Shown here piece after piece: positions 1 through 6,632 of a stretch of 9,352 bases of DNA. The DNA is taken from contig JANYFS010000566.1 in assembly GCA_025359705.1 (NCBI GenBank), positions 1-9,352 on the forward strand, given 5' to 3'. This DNA comes from Deinococcales bacterium (GTDB lineage: Bacteria > Deinococcota > Deinococci > Deinococcales > Deinococcaceae). The stretch's first letter is position 1. Every line of letters begins with the position of its first letter. The notes beneath the pieces are model-generated. The model made no database searches. It was not told the origin of the DNA and saw only the letters and a list, made by a program, of their open reading frames with translations. The translations under genes and the position numbers were made by a program.

Positions 1-2
1 CT

Positions 3-1043
3 GTGGCTCCTACCCCCATTAAACCTAGTGATCCACCAAATCCACCCATCACGGTACCTGTACCCATCGATCCTGTACCTATAACTCCCGACCCACCCAA
101 ACCAGTGCTTCCGCCCCCCACCATTGATCCCGTACCTGACCCCGATCCCATCGGTACGCCGATCAATCCCATTCTGACTCCGCCTTTTAACCGTGCGACT
201 ACGTTCGCACCTCTTGGCACGGTACTTTTGGGTTACGAACCCAGCCCAGGAGCGCCTATACCTGCCCTCGAGGGGAATTTTGCTTTGTCTTCACTCTCGA
301 GCGCCGACCTGGATGACACCAAGCAAGGGGTTCGGATATTGCAAACCAACTACCAAGTCAGCAACACCCGCGCTCGAGCCTTTAAGCATCTGATGGCAGT
401 GGCTTATGTTTCGGCGGCGGATCAACTGGGGCAAACTTCTGCTAACCACATCGAGGGTTTGACTCCCGAAGGCAGCCCACTGATTACCGACTCGGGCGTG
501 GCCCGCAGCATCACCCCCACCACCGCCATGAAAGTTTCGGGAACCCAGCTTGCCTTTGATGCCAGCAGTATCAATTTGCAGGGCTTTACCACTGCCGAGG
601 TTGCCAAGATTCAACTGCAAGCCCAAACCTTGGGTTTGCTGAAGACTGGAGATACGGTGTTGGGTTATGGTTTTGCTTTACAGCAAGCCACCCTCGAGCC
701 TGGACAAAAGGGAACCCTCAATGTGGCCCTGCGCCTACCCCGCCGCTTTACCAATTTTCCTAAGCCCTACCGCATTGAAATGCATTTTTTATGGCTCGAG
801 GCCAGCCGCCCCCGCGTGACCCGCGCCCCCCTCGAGACTACCGACTCTGCCGTGTTGCGTGCTTTGGCCTTGGCTTCTGGCCCCTCGAGCGCCCCACTTC
901 CCAATAACTCGGTGGATTTGTTTTTGCTGGGCAATACATTAGATACGCCTACCAATCCCGCGCTTCGCATTTTGCGCCAAGACAATGTGCGCTATAGTCT
1001 GGCCCCCGACTGCTTGCTCGAGGCTCCTGTGGTGTGTTCGTAG
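3..1043 (+). CDS. Proline-rich secreted or surface protein, 5' end cut by window
   Basis: This is an open frame that enters from the left edge and ends at TAG 1041-1043. A GTG at position 3 could be a start, but no upstream sequence is visible, so the gene probably begins outside the window and may have a signal peptide there. Visible residues 1-62 are a low-complexity linker of Pro, Asp, Val, Ile and Thr with repeated IDPVP-like units, typical of a spacer holding a domain away from membrane or wall. Residues about 65-290 form a globular region with no family I can name. It aligns by eye with residues about 60-260 of the lipoprotein encoded at 1403: FTTAEV and QAQT near 195-209, GYGFALQQ at 221-228, PYR at 255-257 and RV at 271-272 all have counterparts there in the same order. 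Two cysteines lie near the C-terminus (337, 345). The gene contains eight CTCGAG sites. The function is unknown; a secreted or anchored envelope protein is inferred from the linker and its paralogue. Confidence 0.75.
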   Translation: MAPTPIKPSDPPNPPITVPVPIDPVPITPDPPKPVLPPPTIDPVPDPDPIGTPINPILTPPFNRATTFAPLGTVLLGYEPSPGAPIPALEGNFALSSLSSADLDDTKQGVRILQTNYQVSNTRARAFKHLMAVAYVSAADQLGQTSANHIEGLTPEGSPLITDSGVARSITPTTAMKVSGTQLAFDASSINLQGFTTAEVAKIQLQAQTLGLLKTGDTVLGYGFALQQATLEPGQKGTLNVALRLPRRFTNFPKPYRIEMHFLWLEASRPRVTRAPLETTDSAVLRALALASGPSSAPLPNNSVDLFLLGNTLDTPTNPALRILRQDNVRYSLAPDCLLEAPVVCS

Positions 1044-1057
1044 TTCGTAGTTCGTTG
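1037..1057 (+). repeat. Three-unit 7-bp tandem repeat across a stop codon
   Basis: The unit TTCGTAG occurs twice in perfect form and a third time as TTCGTTG. The first unit contains the TAG stop of the preceding gene, so changes in copy number would leave the reading frame end unchanged. It is a short intergenic microsatellite with no evident function. Confidence 0.6.
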
Positions 1058-1114
1058 TTTGTTAAAATGGGTTGGCTCGAGAGTGTTTTAAATTTCGGAA
1101 AATCGCAGCAAAAA

Positions 1115-1119
1115 GAGGA
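1115..1119 (+). promoter_or_regulatory. Ribosome binding site of the 64-codon gene
   Basis: GAGGA lies five bases before the ATG at 1125. It is the main evidence that this short frame is translated, and it fixes the start. Confidence 0.65.
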
Positions 1120-1124
1120 ATCCT

Positions 1125-1319
1125 ATGTCAAAAAAGCAACAAAATGCACTCGAGGGTAAAACAGCACAGCTCGAGGGCCAAGGTTCCGCTCGAGCGCCTT
1201 ATGTGATGCCACGCCTGCACAGTGAAGGAAGCTGGAATCACGTTACTGCCGATATTTCTGCTCCTTTCAGTTCTCTCAATTCCCGCTTGATTGAGTGGGA
1301 TCTTACGTCGCAAAAATAA
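1125..1319 (+). CDS. Small 64-residue protein with lasso-peptide-type leader motif
   Basis: ATG at 1125 follows a well-placed GAGGA, and the frame ends at TAA 1317-1319. Residues 26-41 match the leader consensus YxxPxLxxxGxxxxxT: Y26, P29, L31, G35 and T41 all fall at the right spacing. In lasso-peptide precursors this motif binds the RRE (leader-recognition) protein, and cleavage falls two residues after the Thr. Cleavage there would leave a core of about 22 residues starting at D43. That core lacks a Gly, Ala, Ser or Cys first residue and an acidic residue at core position 7-9, so an ordinary lasso ring is not expected. No macrocyclase, RRE protein, protease or transporter is in the window. 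Residues 1-25 are strongly shaped by three CTCGAG sites (read as LE, LE and AR), so the motif and tail may be the conserved part. It sits 81 bases after the proline-rich gene and 83 before the lipoprotein. It could instead be an unrelated small protein. Confidence 0.65.
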   Translation: MSKKQQNALEGKTAQLEGQGSARAPYVMPRLHSEGSWNHVTADISAPFSSLNSRLIEWDLTSQK

Positions 1320-1321
1320 AC

Positions 1322-1348
1322 CTTACAAAAGTAAACCTTTGGTGTAAG
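1322..1348 (+). terminator. Hairpin after the small gene, weak terminator or attenuator
   Basis: CTTACA (1322-1327) pairs with TGTAAG (1343-1348), and the inner AAAG pairs with CTTT, leaving a TAAAC loop and a GG bulge. It begins three bases after the stop at 1319. No T run follows it on the plus strand, so efficient intrinsic termination is doubtful. It may reduce read-through into the lipoprotein gene or protect a 3' end. Confidence 0.3.
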
Positions 1349-1391
1349 TCATACCGAAGCCTTTAGTTATCTTGACAAGTTGGTTGTATAC

Positions 1392-1398
1392 GAGGAAG
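1392..1398 (+). promoter_or_regulatory. Ribosome binding site of the lipoprotein gene
   Basis: GAGGAAG precedes two consecutive ATG codons at 1403 and 1406. Measured from the core GAGGA, the second ATG has the more usual spacing, so the mature start may be M2. The difference is one residue and leaves the signal peptide intact. Confidence 0.6.
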
Positions 1399-1402
1399 AA
1401 TA

Positions 1403-4165
1403 ATGATGCAAAAAGCGTGCTTGATCAGCAGCCTCACCCTTGGTCTTTTGCTTACCTCCTGCGGTGGCGGGATTATTTCGCAAAATGCAATAACTGCTCC
1501 CTCGAGTGGCCCCCGTATTCTTGGTTTTGTCGAGTTGGCCTTCAATTCTGATGGAAGTACCAAAACTAAGTTTAGTTCCCTTGGAGTAGTGGCTGACAAT
1601 ACCATTGTTTTTACACCCCCTGCCATTTATGATAATAAAACCGTTGCCACCACCAAGTATTTATCGGGTACTTTTGGGATTACTGCCAACCAAAGTTTTA
1701 ATAATTTGGCACTCATTGCGGTAAACCGTACTACTAATTTAGGTGGGACGGCTCTAAATAATGCGATCACATTCGCAACTACTGCGGTAACACCTGCGGT
1801 AGCGCAAGCGGTTCAGCCCAGTCACGGAGTTGATAATGCTGGGGCAGTGGATGCTACAAGAGCCAATCTCTTTTTGTTCACTCCTGCCGAGAGTGCCGCG
1901 CTCGAGGCACAAGCTAAAACCGATCTTTTAATGCCCGCAGCCAATAGCTTGCTCGAGTATGGCTATATGGCCCAAAATTCTTCGGGTGGGCGCAGTTTTA
2001 CCAACGGTCAAACGGGGCAAGTTGCGATTACGGTCAAGTTTCCCGCCGTTGGCCCGAATAGCGATCCCTACCGTTTTTCCTTAATTTTCTTGGCGGTGGA
2101 TCTGCCCAATAGTCAGGCTCGAGTGATCCAGTCTTCCGAAGAACAGGGCAATAACGCACTGGTTACGACAAGGGCCACAGCGGTTGCCGCTCCCGAAGTG
2201 GGGATTTTGGATGGCAGTACCTATGCGGGGGCCACCGTGGGTCGTTCTTTTTGCGGGGTTCGCACCGCAGGAACCGCTGCCGTACCCCTAGCGACGTTTG
2301 GCGCAGCCTGCCCCGAACTGCTGATTACCGAAATTGGCTCGATGCCCAACTTTTTGGGAGTTTCGGGTTGGTTCGAGGTGTACAACACCACCAATGCCGC
2401 CATCAATTTGTCGGGATATACCTTGCGGGCTAATAGTCTATTGCAAGGCTCCCCATTTACCATCCAACCTCAAAACTATGTGTTGCCTGCTGTGATTGTG
2501 CAACCAGGTGCTTACGCTGTAGTTAGTGGTCGCGTGAATACCAACCAAGCCAGTGGGCCACGGCTGGCGATGTTAAGTAACGGAGTTACTGCTACCGACT
2601 ATGAACCTTGGTATCAGACCAATACCTTTATCGAGTTGGTACGCAATGCAGGTGGAGCCACCGTAGATTTTGTGCGTGTAGGAACCAATCTTACCGCACC
2701 AACTACTGCCAGCGCTTGGAAATCGGGGGCAGCTCCTGCCAACCCCAGCAGTCGCGGTCAAGCCTTGGTTCGCAACCGCCTAAATACCGATACCAACACG
2801 GGTGCCAACTGGGTAGCGGTTCCTTTTGCCACGCCTGGTGGCCTCAACGATGTACCTGTGGGTGCAGTGGATTTGGACCCACACCCCAACGGTGGCACAG
2901 CAGTAGGCGACGGCATCCCCGACTATGCCGAAGACCCTGCCACCCCTGCGGCACTGCGGACTTTTGCGGGAATCGATTATTACGCAATGGGCGCTCGCAC
3001 CAATCAAACCGATGTATTTATGGAAATTGATTATATGCAAGATCCCGTGACTGCTTATGATAGTTATGTACCCCAAAAGGAGACTTTGCAAAGAGCCACC
3101 GCAATGTTATTGACCCAAAATATAGCGATACATATCGATGCTGGAACTTTGTATAGCGCGGTCTTTGATCCTAGTAATTTCAATTTGGGCCAAGGCAATT
3201 CACAGCTCCCTTATAGCAGGTGTACCGCTATCGACTGGACATTGGGGGGTGGGCAAGCCTGTGCTACTGCACCTGGCTACCGTGGGGTATATTCCTACAA
3301 AACTGATTATATGGATCTGGCACGGCGCAATGGCTTTTATTACTCGGTATTTGCCAACAAGCAATACGATAATCAAGGCTCGAGCGGATTGGGCGAAGTC
3401 AACGGCAATGATTTTGTGGTCAATTTGGGACAAACCCAGACCAACCGCACCAGTACTTTTAATACTAACTACATTATCAATACCCAAACGGGAACTCTGC
3501 TGCACGAGTGGGGCCATAATACAGGACTTTTACATGGTGGAAATGACAATATCAATTACAAACCTAATTATCTGAGCGTCATGAATTATCTGTACTTCAA
3601 TGGAGTTGGCCCCAGCGAAGGCCCAGGTTATATTTTCAACCCTGCGAGTCGGGCTACTTTAATTCCTGGAGACCGCTACTATGCCAGCAAATATAGTGGT
3701 GGCCCTCCAGAAGTGATTTGGCATAACATCAAATTCACCAACGATGTGACTAATAGTCTGGTGGATAGCTATCTAACCTTCAATACCAAATATTCCACGG
3801 GGGCCGGTACCAGTATCAATGAGGCTGCGATCAATGAAGCCGCAGGTTTAGGAAGGGTAAAAATTACCCCTGCTAACCGTATTGATGTGGATTTTAACAA
3901 TAGTGGTGCTTTGGATGCGGGAACCTATGCCCTAGATGTCAACAATGATGGGACACCTAATCAAGTATTGACTGATTACAACGATCTGGCGAATATGTCT
4001 TTTGCCTTTGTGCTTAAAAGAGATGCGGTAGATCCCTTTAGACCCCTTCCCGACGGGGTGTTGCGTCCTGTGAAGGTTGGATATTTTGACCCTATGGGTC
4101 TTGATGAACAACCTGTAGCAGACGAACCCGTGATGCCCACGACTCGGATTCCTTTCGTCCCCTAA
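1403..4165 (+). CDS. Lipoprotein with lamin-tail and metzincin protease domains
   Basis: The 920-residue product begins with a lipoprotein signal peptide: a hydrophobic stretch 7-17, then lipobox LTSC with lipidated Cys20. Residues about 60-260 form a domain shared with the protein encoded at 3-1043 (F159TPAE, QAKT, E185YGY, PYR 222-224, RV 240-241). Residues about 305-485 read as a lamin-tail domain: LLITEI at its start, then WFEVYNTT, the NLSGYTL strand and a closing TPGGLND. D490-E510, with GDGIPDYAE, looks like a thrombospondin-type calcium loop. The protease domain starts near D537. H701EWGHNTGLLH711 is a full metzincin zinc site with E702 as general base, and M727 in SVMNY is the Met-turn. 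C-terminal IDVDFNNSG (from 827) and DVNNDG (845-850) may bind calcium. All key residues are present, so an active outer-surface zinc protease is likely; the substrate is unknown. Only one CTCGAG occurs downstream of 2124, unlike the 5' part of the gene. Confidence 0.88.
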   Translation: MMQKACLISSLTLGLLLTSCGGGIISQNAITAPSSGPRILGFVELAFNSDGSTKTKFSSLGVVADNTIVFTPPAIYDNKTVATTKYLSGTFGITANQSFNNLALIAVNRTTNLGGTALNNAITFATTAVTPAVAQAVQPSHGVDNAGAVDATRANLFLFTPAESAALEAQAKTDLLMPAANSLLEYGYMAQNSSGGRSFTNGQTGQVAITVKFPAVGPNSDPYRFSLIFLAVDLPNSQARVIQSSEEQGNNALVTTRATAVAAPEVGILDGSTYAGATVGRSFCGVRTAGTAAVPLATFGAACPELLITEIGSMPNFLGVSGWFEVYNTTNAAINLSGYTLRANSLLQGSPFTIQPQNYVLPAVIVQPGAYAVVSGRVNTNQASGPRLAMLSNGVTATDYEPWYQTNTFIELVRNAGGATVDFVRVGTNLTAPTTASAWKSGAAPANPSSRGQALVRNRLNTDTNTGANWVAVPFATPGGLNDVPVGAVDLDPHPNGGTAVGDGIPDYAEDPATPAALRTFAGIDYYAMGARTNQTDVFMEIDYMQDPVTAYDSYVPQKETLQRATAMLLTQNIAIHIDAGTLYSAVFDPSNFNLGQGNSQLPYSRCTAIDWTLGGGQACATAPGYRGVYSYKTDYMDLARRNGFYYSVFANKQYDNQGSSGLGEVNGNDFVVNLGQTQTNRTSTFNTNYIINTQTGTLLHEWGHNTGLLHGGNDNINYKPNYLSVMNYLYFNGVGPSEGPGYIFNPASRATLIPGDRYYASKYSGGPPEVIWHNIKFTNDVTNSLVDSYLTFNTKYSTGAGTSINEAAINEAAGLGRVKITPANRIDVDFNNSGALDAGTYALDVNNDGTPNQVLTDYNDLANMSFAFVLKRDAVDPFRPLPDGVLRPVKVGYFDPMGLDEQPVADEPVMPTTRIPFVP

Positions 4166-4238
4166 ATCTCCTCGAGCCACCCCTGACCCCGCAATCATCA
4201 CCCATCACTCAGTTTTTTGGGGCCAAAATGGGGACAAT

Positions 4239-4277
4239 AGAGCCTAGCCAACAGATTTTGCTCTGCTGCTAGGCTCT
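4239..4277 (+). promoter_or_regulatory. Strong hairpin just upstream of the VWA gene
   Basis: AGAGCCTAGC (4239-4248) is perfectly complementary to GCTAGGCTCT (4268-4277). Inside, CAGA (4252-4255) can pair with TCTG (4262-4265), giving a stacked hairpin. No T run follows. The distal arm ends inside the CTCGAG (4276-4281) that supplies the Shine-Dalgarno sequence of the next gene, so folding could hinder ribosome access. It may alternatively end transcripts of the lipoprotein gene, which stops at 4165. Confidence 0.45.
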
Positions 4278-4278
4278 C

Positions 4279-4282
4279 GAGG
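4279..4282 (+). promoter_or_regulatory. Ribosome binding site formed by CTCGAGG
   Basis: GAGG lies five bases before the ATG at 4288. It is made by the CTCGAG palindrome plus one G and directly abuts the upstream hairpin. Confidence 0.5.
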
Positions 4283-4287
4283 TTTAA

Positions 4288-5493
4288 ATGTCTAAAGTTG
4301 TTCGGTACAGTAAATTTGAAGGTGAACTCGAGTCAATCGACTCTGCCGAAATCATGCAAATGATTCAGGAAGCCTTGCTCGGTTCCGAGTCCAATAATCC
4401 TTACGACCCTGATCCAGACGCACGCCCCGATATGGACGATCTGTTCAATGCCATTTTGCAGGCACTGGCAGACCGCGACCTGATTTCCGACGAGCAACTG
4501 AGCGAACTGATGAACGCCGACGATCCCAGCGAAACGGGGGTGGGTCAGCAAATCAACCGCATGATTCAGCGGCTCCAGCAAGATGGTTTTATCCGCACCG
4601 AAAACCCCGAGGCGGGCATTGGGGCGGGAAAATCGGGCAATGTACAGTTTCAACTCACCGATAAAAGCATCGACTTTTTGGGCTATAAATCGCTGCGAGA
4701 TCTGATGGGCGGTTTGGGGCGCAGCTCGAGCGGCAACCACGACACCCGCGAGTATGCCAGTGGCATCGAGCAAAGTGGTGAACTGAAGCGCTATGAATTT
4801 GGCGACACCCTCACCATGGACATCACCTCCACCCTCAGCAATGCCTTACCCAAGGGACTCGAGAATATCACCGAAGATGACATTGTGATTCGCCAAAGCG
4901 AGTACACCTCCTCGGCAGCAACCGTGGTGATGCTGGACTGCTCACACAGCATGATTTTGTATGGCGAAGACCGCTTTACCCCTGCCAAACAGGTTGCGCT
5001 GGCCTTGGCCCACCTGATCCGCACCCAATACCCAGGCGACAGCCTCAAATTTGTGCTGTTCCACGATAGCGCCGAAGAAGTGCCGCTGTCCAAACTGGCC
5101 CAAGTGCAGGTCGGCCCCTTTCACACCAATACCGCAGGCGGTTTGCGTTTGGCCCAGCAGCTTCTCAAGCGGGAAAACAAAGACATGAAGCAAATCATCA
5201 TGATCACCGACGGCAAACCCAGTGCGTTGAGCCTGCCCGATGGTCGGATCTACAAAAATGCCTACGGCCTAGACCCTTATGTGATGGGGCAAACCCTGCG
5301 CGAAGTGGCAAGCTGCCGCCGCAGTGGAATACAAATCAATACCTTTATGCTGGCCCGCGATCCCGATTTGGTGGGCTTTGTGCGGCGCATCACCGAAATG
5401 ACCAAGGGTAAGGCGTATTTCACCACCCCACACAACATTGGGCAGTACGTTTTGATGGATTATGTGTCTGGGAAAACTAAATTGGTGAATTGA
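4288..5493 (+). CDS. VWA domain protein with intact MIDAS site
   Basis: This is a 401-residue cytoplasmic protein with no signal peptide or membrane segment. Residues 1-190 are acidic and probably helical, with an Asp-rich patch PYDPDPDARPDMDD at 38-51; residues about 85-135 look like a small winged or helical module. The VWA fold begins near residue 208. The MIDAS metal site is complete: D217, S219 and S221 of DCSHS, T282 in the HTNTAGGL loop, and D308 of ITDG. The protein resembles bacterial stand-alone VWA proteins that usually work with a MoxR or magnesium-chelatase-like AAA+ ATPase as a metal-dependent adaptor. No such ATPase gene is in the window, so the partner must lie elsewhere. The gene starts 122 bases after the lipoprotein gene with a hairpin between, so it is probably a separate unit. 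It converges on the aminotransferase gene. Its 3' half has no CTCGAG. Confidence 0.82.
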   Translation: MSKVVRYSKFEGELESIDSAEIMQMIQEALLGSESNNPYDPDPDARPDMDDLFNAILQALADRDLISDEQLSELMNADDPSETGVGQQINRMIQRLQQDGFIRTENPEAGIGAGKSGNVQFQLTDKSIDFLGYKSLRDLMGGLGRSSSGNHDTREYASGIEQSGELKRYEFGDTLTMDITSTLSNALPKGLENITEDDIVIRQSEYTSSAATVVMLDCSHSMILYGEDRFTPAKQVALALAHLIRTQYPGDSLKFVLFHDSAEEVPLSKLAQVQVGPFHTNTAGGLRLAQQLLKRENKDMKQIIMITDGKPSALSLPDGRIYKNAYGLDPYVMGQTLREVASCRRSGIQINTFMLARDPDLVGFVRRITEMTKGKAYFTTPHNIGQYVLMDYVSGKTKLVN

Positions 5494-5529
5494 GGAGAGC
5501 ATTGTCCGTTTGGAGTTCATTTCTTGGTT

Positions 5530-5567
5530 TGGGTCTTCAGCTCCAACATCGTCGAGCTGAAGACCCA
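5530..5567. terminator. Bidirectional hairpin between convergent genes
   Basis: A 14-bp perfect stem pairs 5530-5543 (ending GGGTCTTCAGCTC) with 5554-5567 (starting GAGCTGAAGACCC) around a 10-base loop. It lies 37 bases past the VWA stop and 6 bases past the aminotransferase stop on the other strand. Neither side has a clear T run, but position and stem strength suit a shared terminator or 3'-end stabiliser for both genes. Confidence 0.6.
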
Positions 5568-5572
5568 TTGAG

Positions 5573-6517
5573 TTAGACAGGCACACCCACAGGAACCGAA
5601 GTCAACCAGTGCTGATATTCGGGAACCTCGCCGCGCACAATTGCCATAAAACGGTTGCGAAGCTGGCGAACCACATTGCCCACTTCTCCAGAACCAATCG
5701 GGCGCTTGTCCACTCGAGTCACAGGGGTGAGCTGTGCGCCTGTGCCACACAAGAATAACTCGTCGCAAATGTACAATTCGGTGCGATCAATTTCCCGCTC
5801 GAGTGTGACCATACCCAAACCTTGGGCTAGCTCGAGGAGGGTGCGGCGGGTGATTCCCTCGAGGATGTCCGCCGAAATGGGGGCGGTGATTAGCACCCCA
5901 TCGCGCACCATAAACAGGTTGGCAGCACTGGCTTCAGCGACTTTGCCACGCTTGTTCAGCATGATTGCATCGTCGAAACCGTAAGTATCAGCCTCATCTC
6001 GAGCCAGACTCGAGTTGACATAGGCTCCCGAAATCTTGCCACGGCTGGGGATGGAATTGTCTTCGGGGCGGGTCCAGCTCGAGACCATCAGCGACAAACC
6101 TTGGTCGCTCTCAAAGTAGTTACCTAAAGGCAAGCAGTACATGGTGAAACCGTCTGGCACATTGTGCAGGTTGGGGCCAAGCTGCATCCCCGCTTTGTAG
6201 GCAAAGGGCCGAAAATAAACATCCCCATTCACCTGATTTTGGCTGACCAGTTGGCAGGTCAGCGCGATCAGTTCGGGGATCTCGAGCGGGATTTTGATTT
6301 TGAGCAAACGCGCTGAACGGTGCAGCCGCGTAAAGTGATCCGTAAGCCGAAAAAGGTGGATCTGCTGTTGGTCGCTCGAGAGGTAGCCACGAATGCCGCC
6401 AAAGCAGCCCGTGCCGTACTGCAAAGCGTGGGTGGTCACACTGATTTTTGCTTCCTCGAGGGGGCGGATTTGTCCCTCGAAGTAGCAGTGGGGATGGAAG
6501 TGGGTATCTTGAGCCAT
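5573..6517 (-). CDS. ilvE: Branched-chain amino acid aminotransferase (class IV, PLP)
   Basis: The 314-residue product is of normal length for a fold-type IV aminotransferase, which interconverts leucine, isoleucine and valine with their 2-oxo acids using 2-oxoglutarate or glutamate. ALQYGTGCFGGIRGY (31-45) matches the family's N-terminal active-site loop. K161 in GKISGAYVNSSLA is the PLP lysine, E195 lies in the VAEASAANLF segment, GITRR (221-225) contacts the cofactor phosphate, and CGTGAQLTPV (257-266) is the C-terminal substrate loop. Two positions differ from the usual pattern: G40 where FEGIR has Glu, and A199 where many members have GEN. Substrate preference may thus differ, and a 4-amino-4-deoxychorismate lyase or D-amino acid aminotransferase is a less likely alternative. 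The ATG at 6517 has no clear Shine-Dalgarno; AT-rich sequence with TAATAT lies just upstream, so transcription may be nearly leaderless. It diverges from the acyl-CoA dehydrogenase gene. Confidence 0.85.
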   Translation of the reverse strand: MAQDTHFHPHCYFEGQIRPLEEAKISVTTHALQYGTGCFGGIRGYLSSDQQQIHLFRLTDHFTRLHRSARLLKIKIPLEIPELIALTCQLVSQNQVNGDVYFRPFAYKAGMQLGPNLHNVPDGFTMYCLPLGNYFESDQGLSLMVSSWTRPEDNSIPSRGKISGAYVNSSLARDEADTYGFDDAIMLNKRGKVAEASAANLFMVRDGVLITAPISADILEGITRRTLLELAQGLGMVTLEREIDRTELYICDELFLCGTGAQLTPVTRVDKRPIGSGEVGNVVRQLRNRFMAIVRGEVPEYQHWLTSVPVGVPV

Positions 6518-6557
6518 GCTTAAATATTAACACCGACCCACTGACCCGACATCAAAA

Positions 6558-6594
6558 CATCTCGAGCAGAACATCTTGAACGAATCTCGAGATG
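6558..6594. repeat. 9-bp inverted repeat built on two CTCGAG sites
   Basis: CATCTCGAG (6558-6566) and CTCGAGATG (6586-6594) are perfect inverted copies 19 bases apart. AACATCT also recurs directly at 6556-6562 and 6570-6576. They lie in the shared upstream region of the divergent aminotransferase and dehydrogenase genes. Six of the nine paired bases come from the abundant palindrome itself, so a regulatory role is only possible. Confidence 0.35.
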
Positions 6595-6607
6595 CACATT
6601 TCAGATA

Positions 6608-6627
6608 ACTAACAAACAATTGTTAGT
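6608..6627. promoter_or_regulatory. Probable repressor operator at the acyl-CoA dehydrogenase promoter
   Basis: ACTAACAA (6608-6615) and TTGTTAGT (6620-6627) are perfect inverted 8-bp arms around ACAA. Size and symmetry fit TetR-type regulators, which often control acyl-CoA dehydrogenase genes. The right arm overlaps a -10-like TATAAA (6627-6632), so a bound protein would block RNA polymerase. The regulator is not in the window. Confidence 0.5.
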
Positions 6628-6632
6628 ATAAA
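6627..6632 (+). promoter_or_regulatory. Candidate -10 box of the acyl-CoA dehydrogenase gene
   Basis: TATAAA differs from TATAAT at one base and would start transcription near 6639, past the ATG at 6632 and just before the ATG at 6647. No convincing -35 box is seen. Confidence 0.35.

Noticed and set aside
291..626. Minus-strand frame of 111 codons inside the proline-rich gene
   Set aside because: It has no recognisable motif and is a shadow of a well-supported gene on the other strand; the same holds for the other overlapping frames in 2221-3575, 4333-5193, 6120-6533, 6659-7762 and 8389-9100.
1372..1401. TTGACA (1372-1377) as the -35 box of a lipoprotein promoter
   Set aside because: With normal spacing the -10 position falls on GAAGAA inside the ribosome binding site; TGTATA is only seven bases away. 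The match to TTGACA alone is not enough.
3815..3846. INEAAINEAA repeat in the lipoprotein as a functional repeat
   Set aside because: There are only two units of five residues, with differing codons; it is too short to support a claim.
4215..4228. TTTTGGGGCCAAAA as a terminator of the lipoprotein gene
   Set aside because: The arms leave only two bases for a loop, and no T run follows, so a stable hairpin is unlikely.
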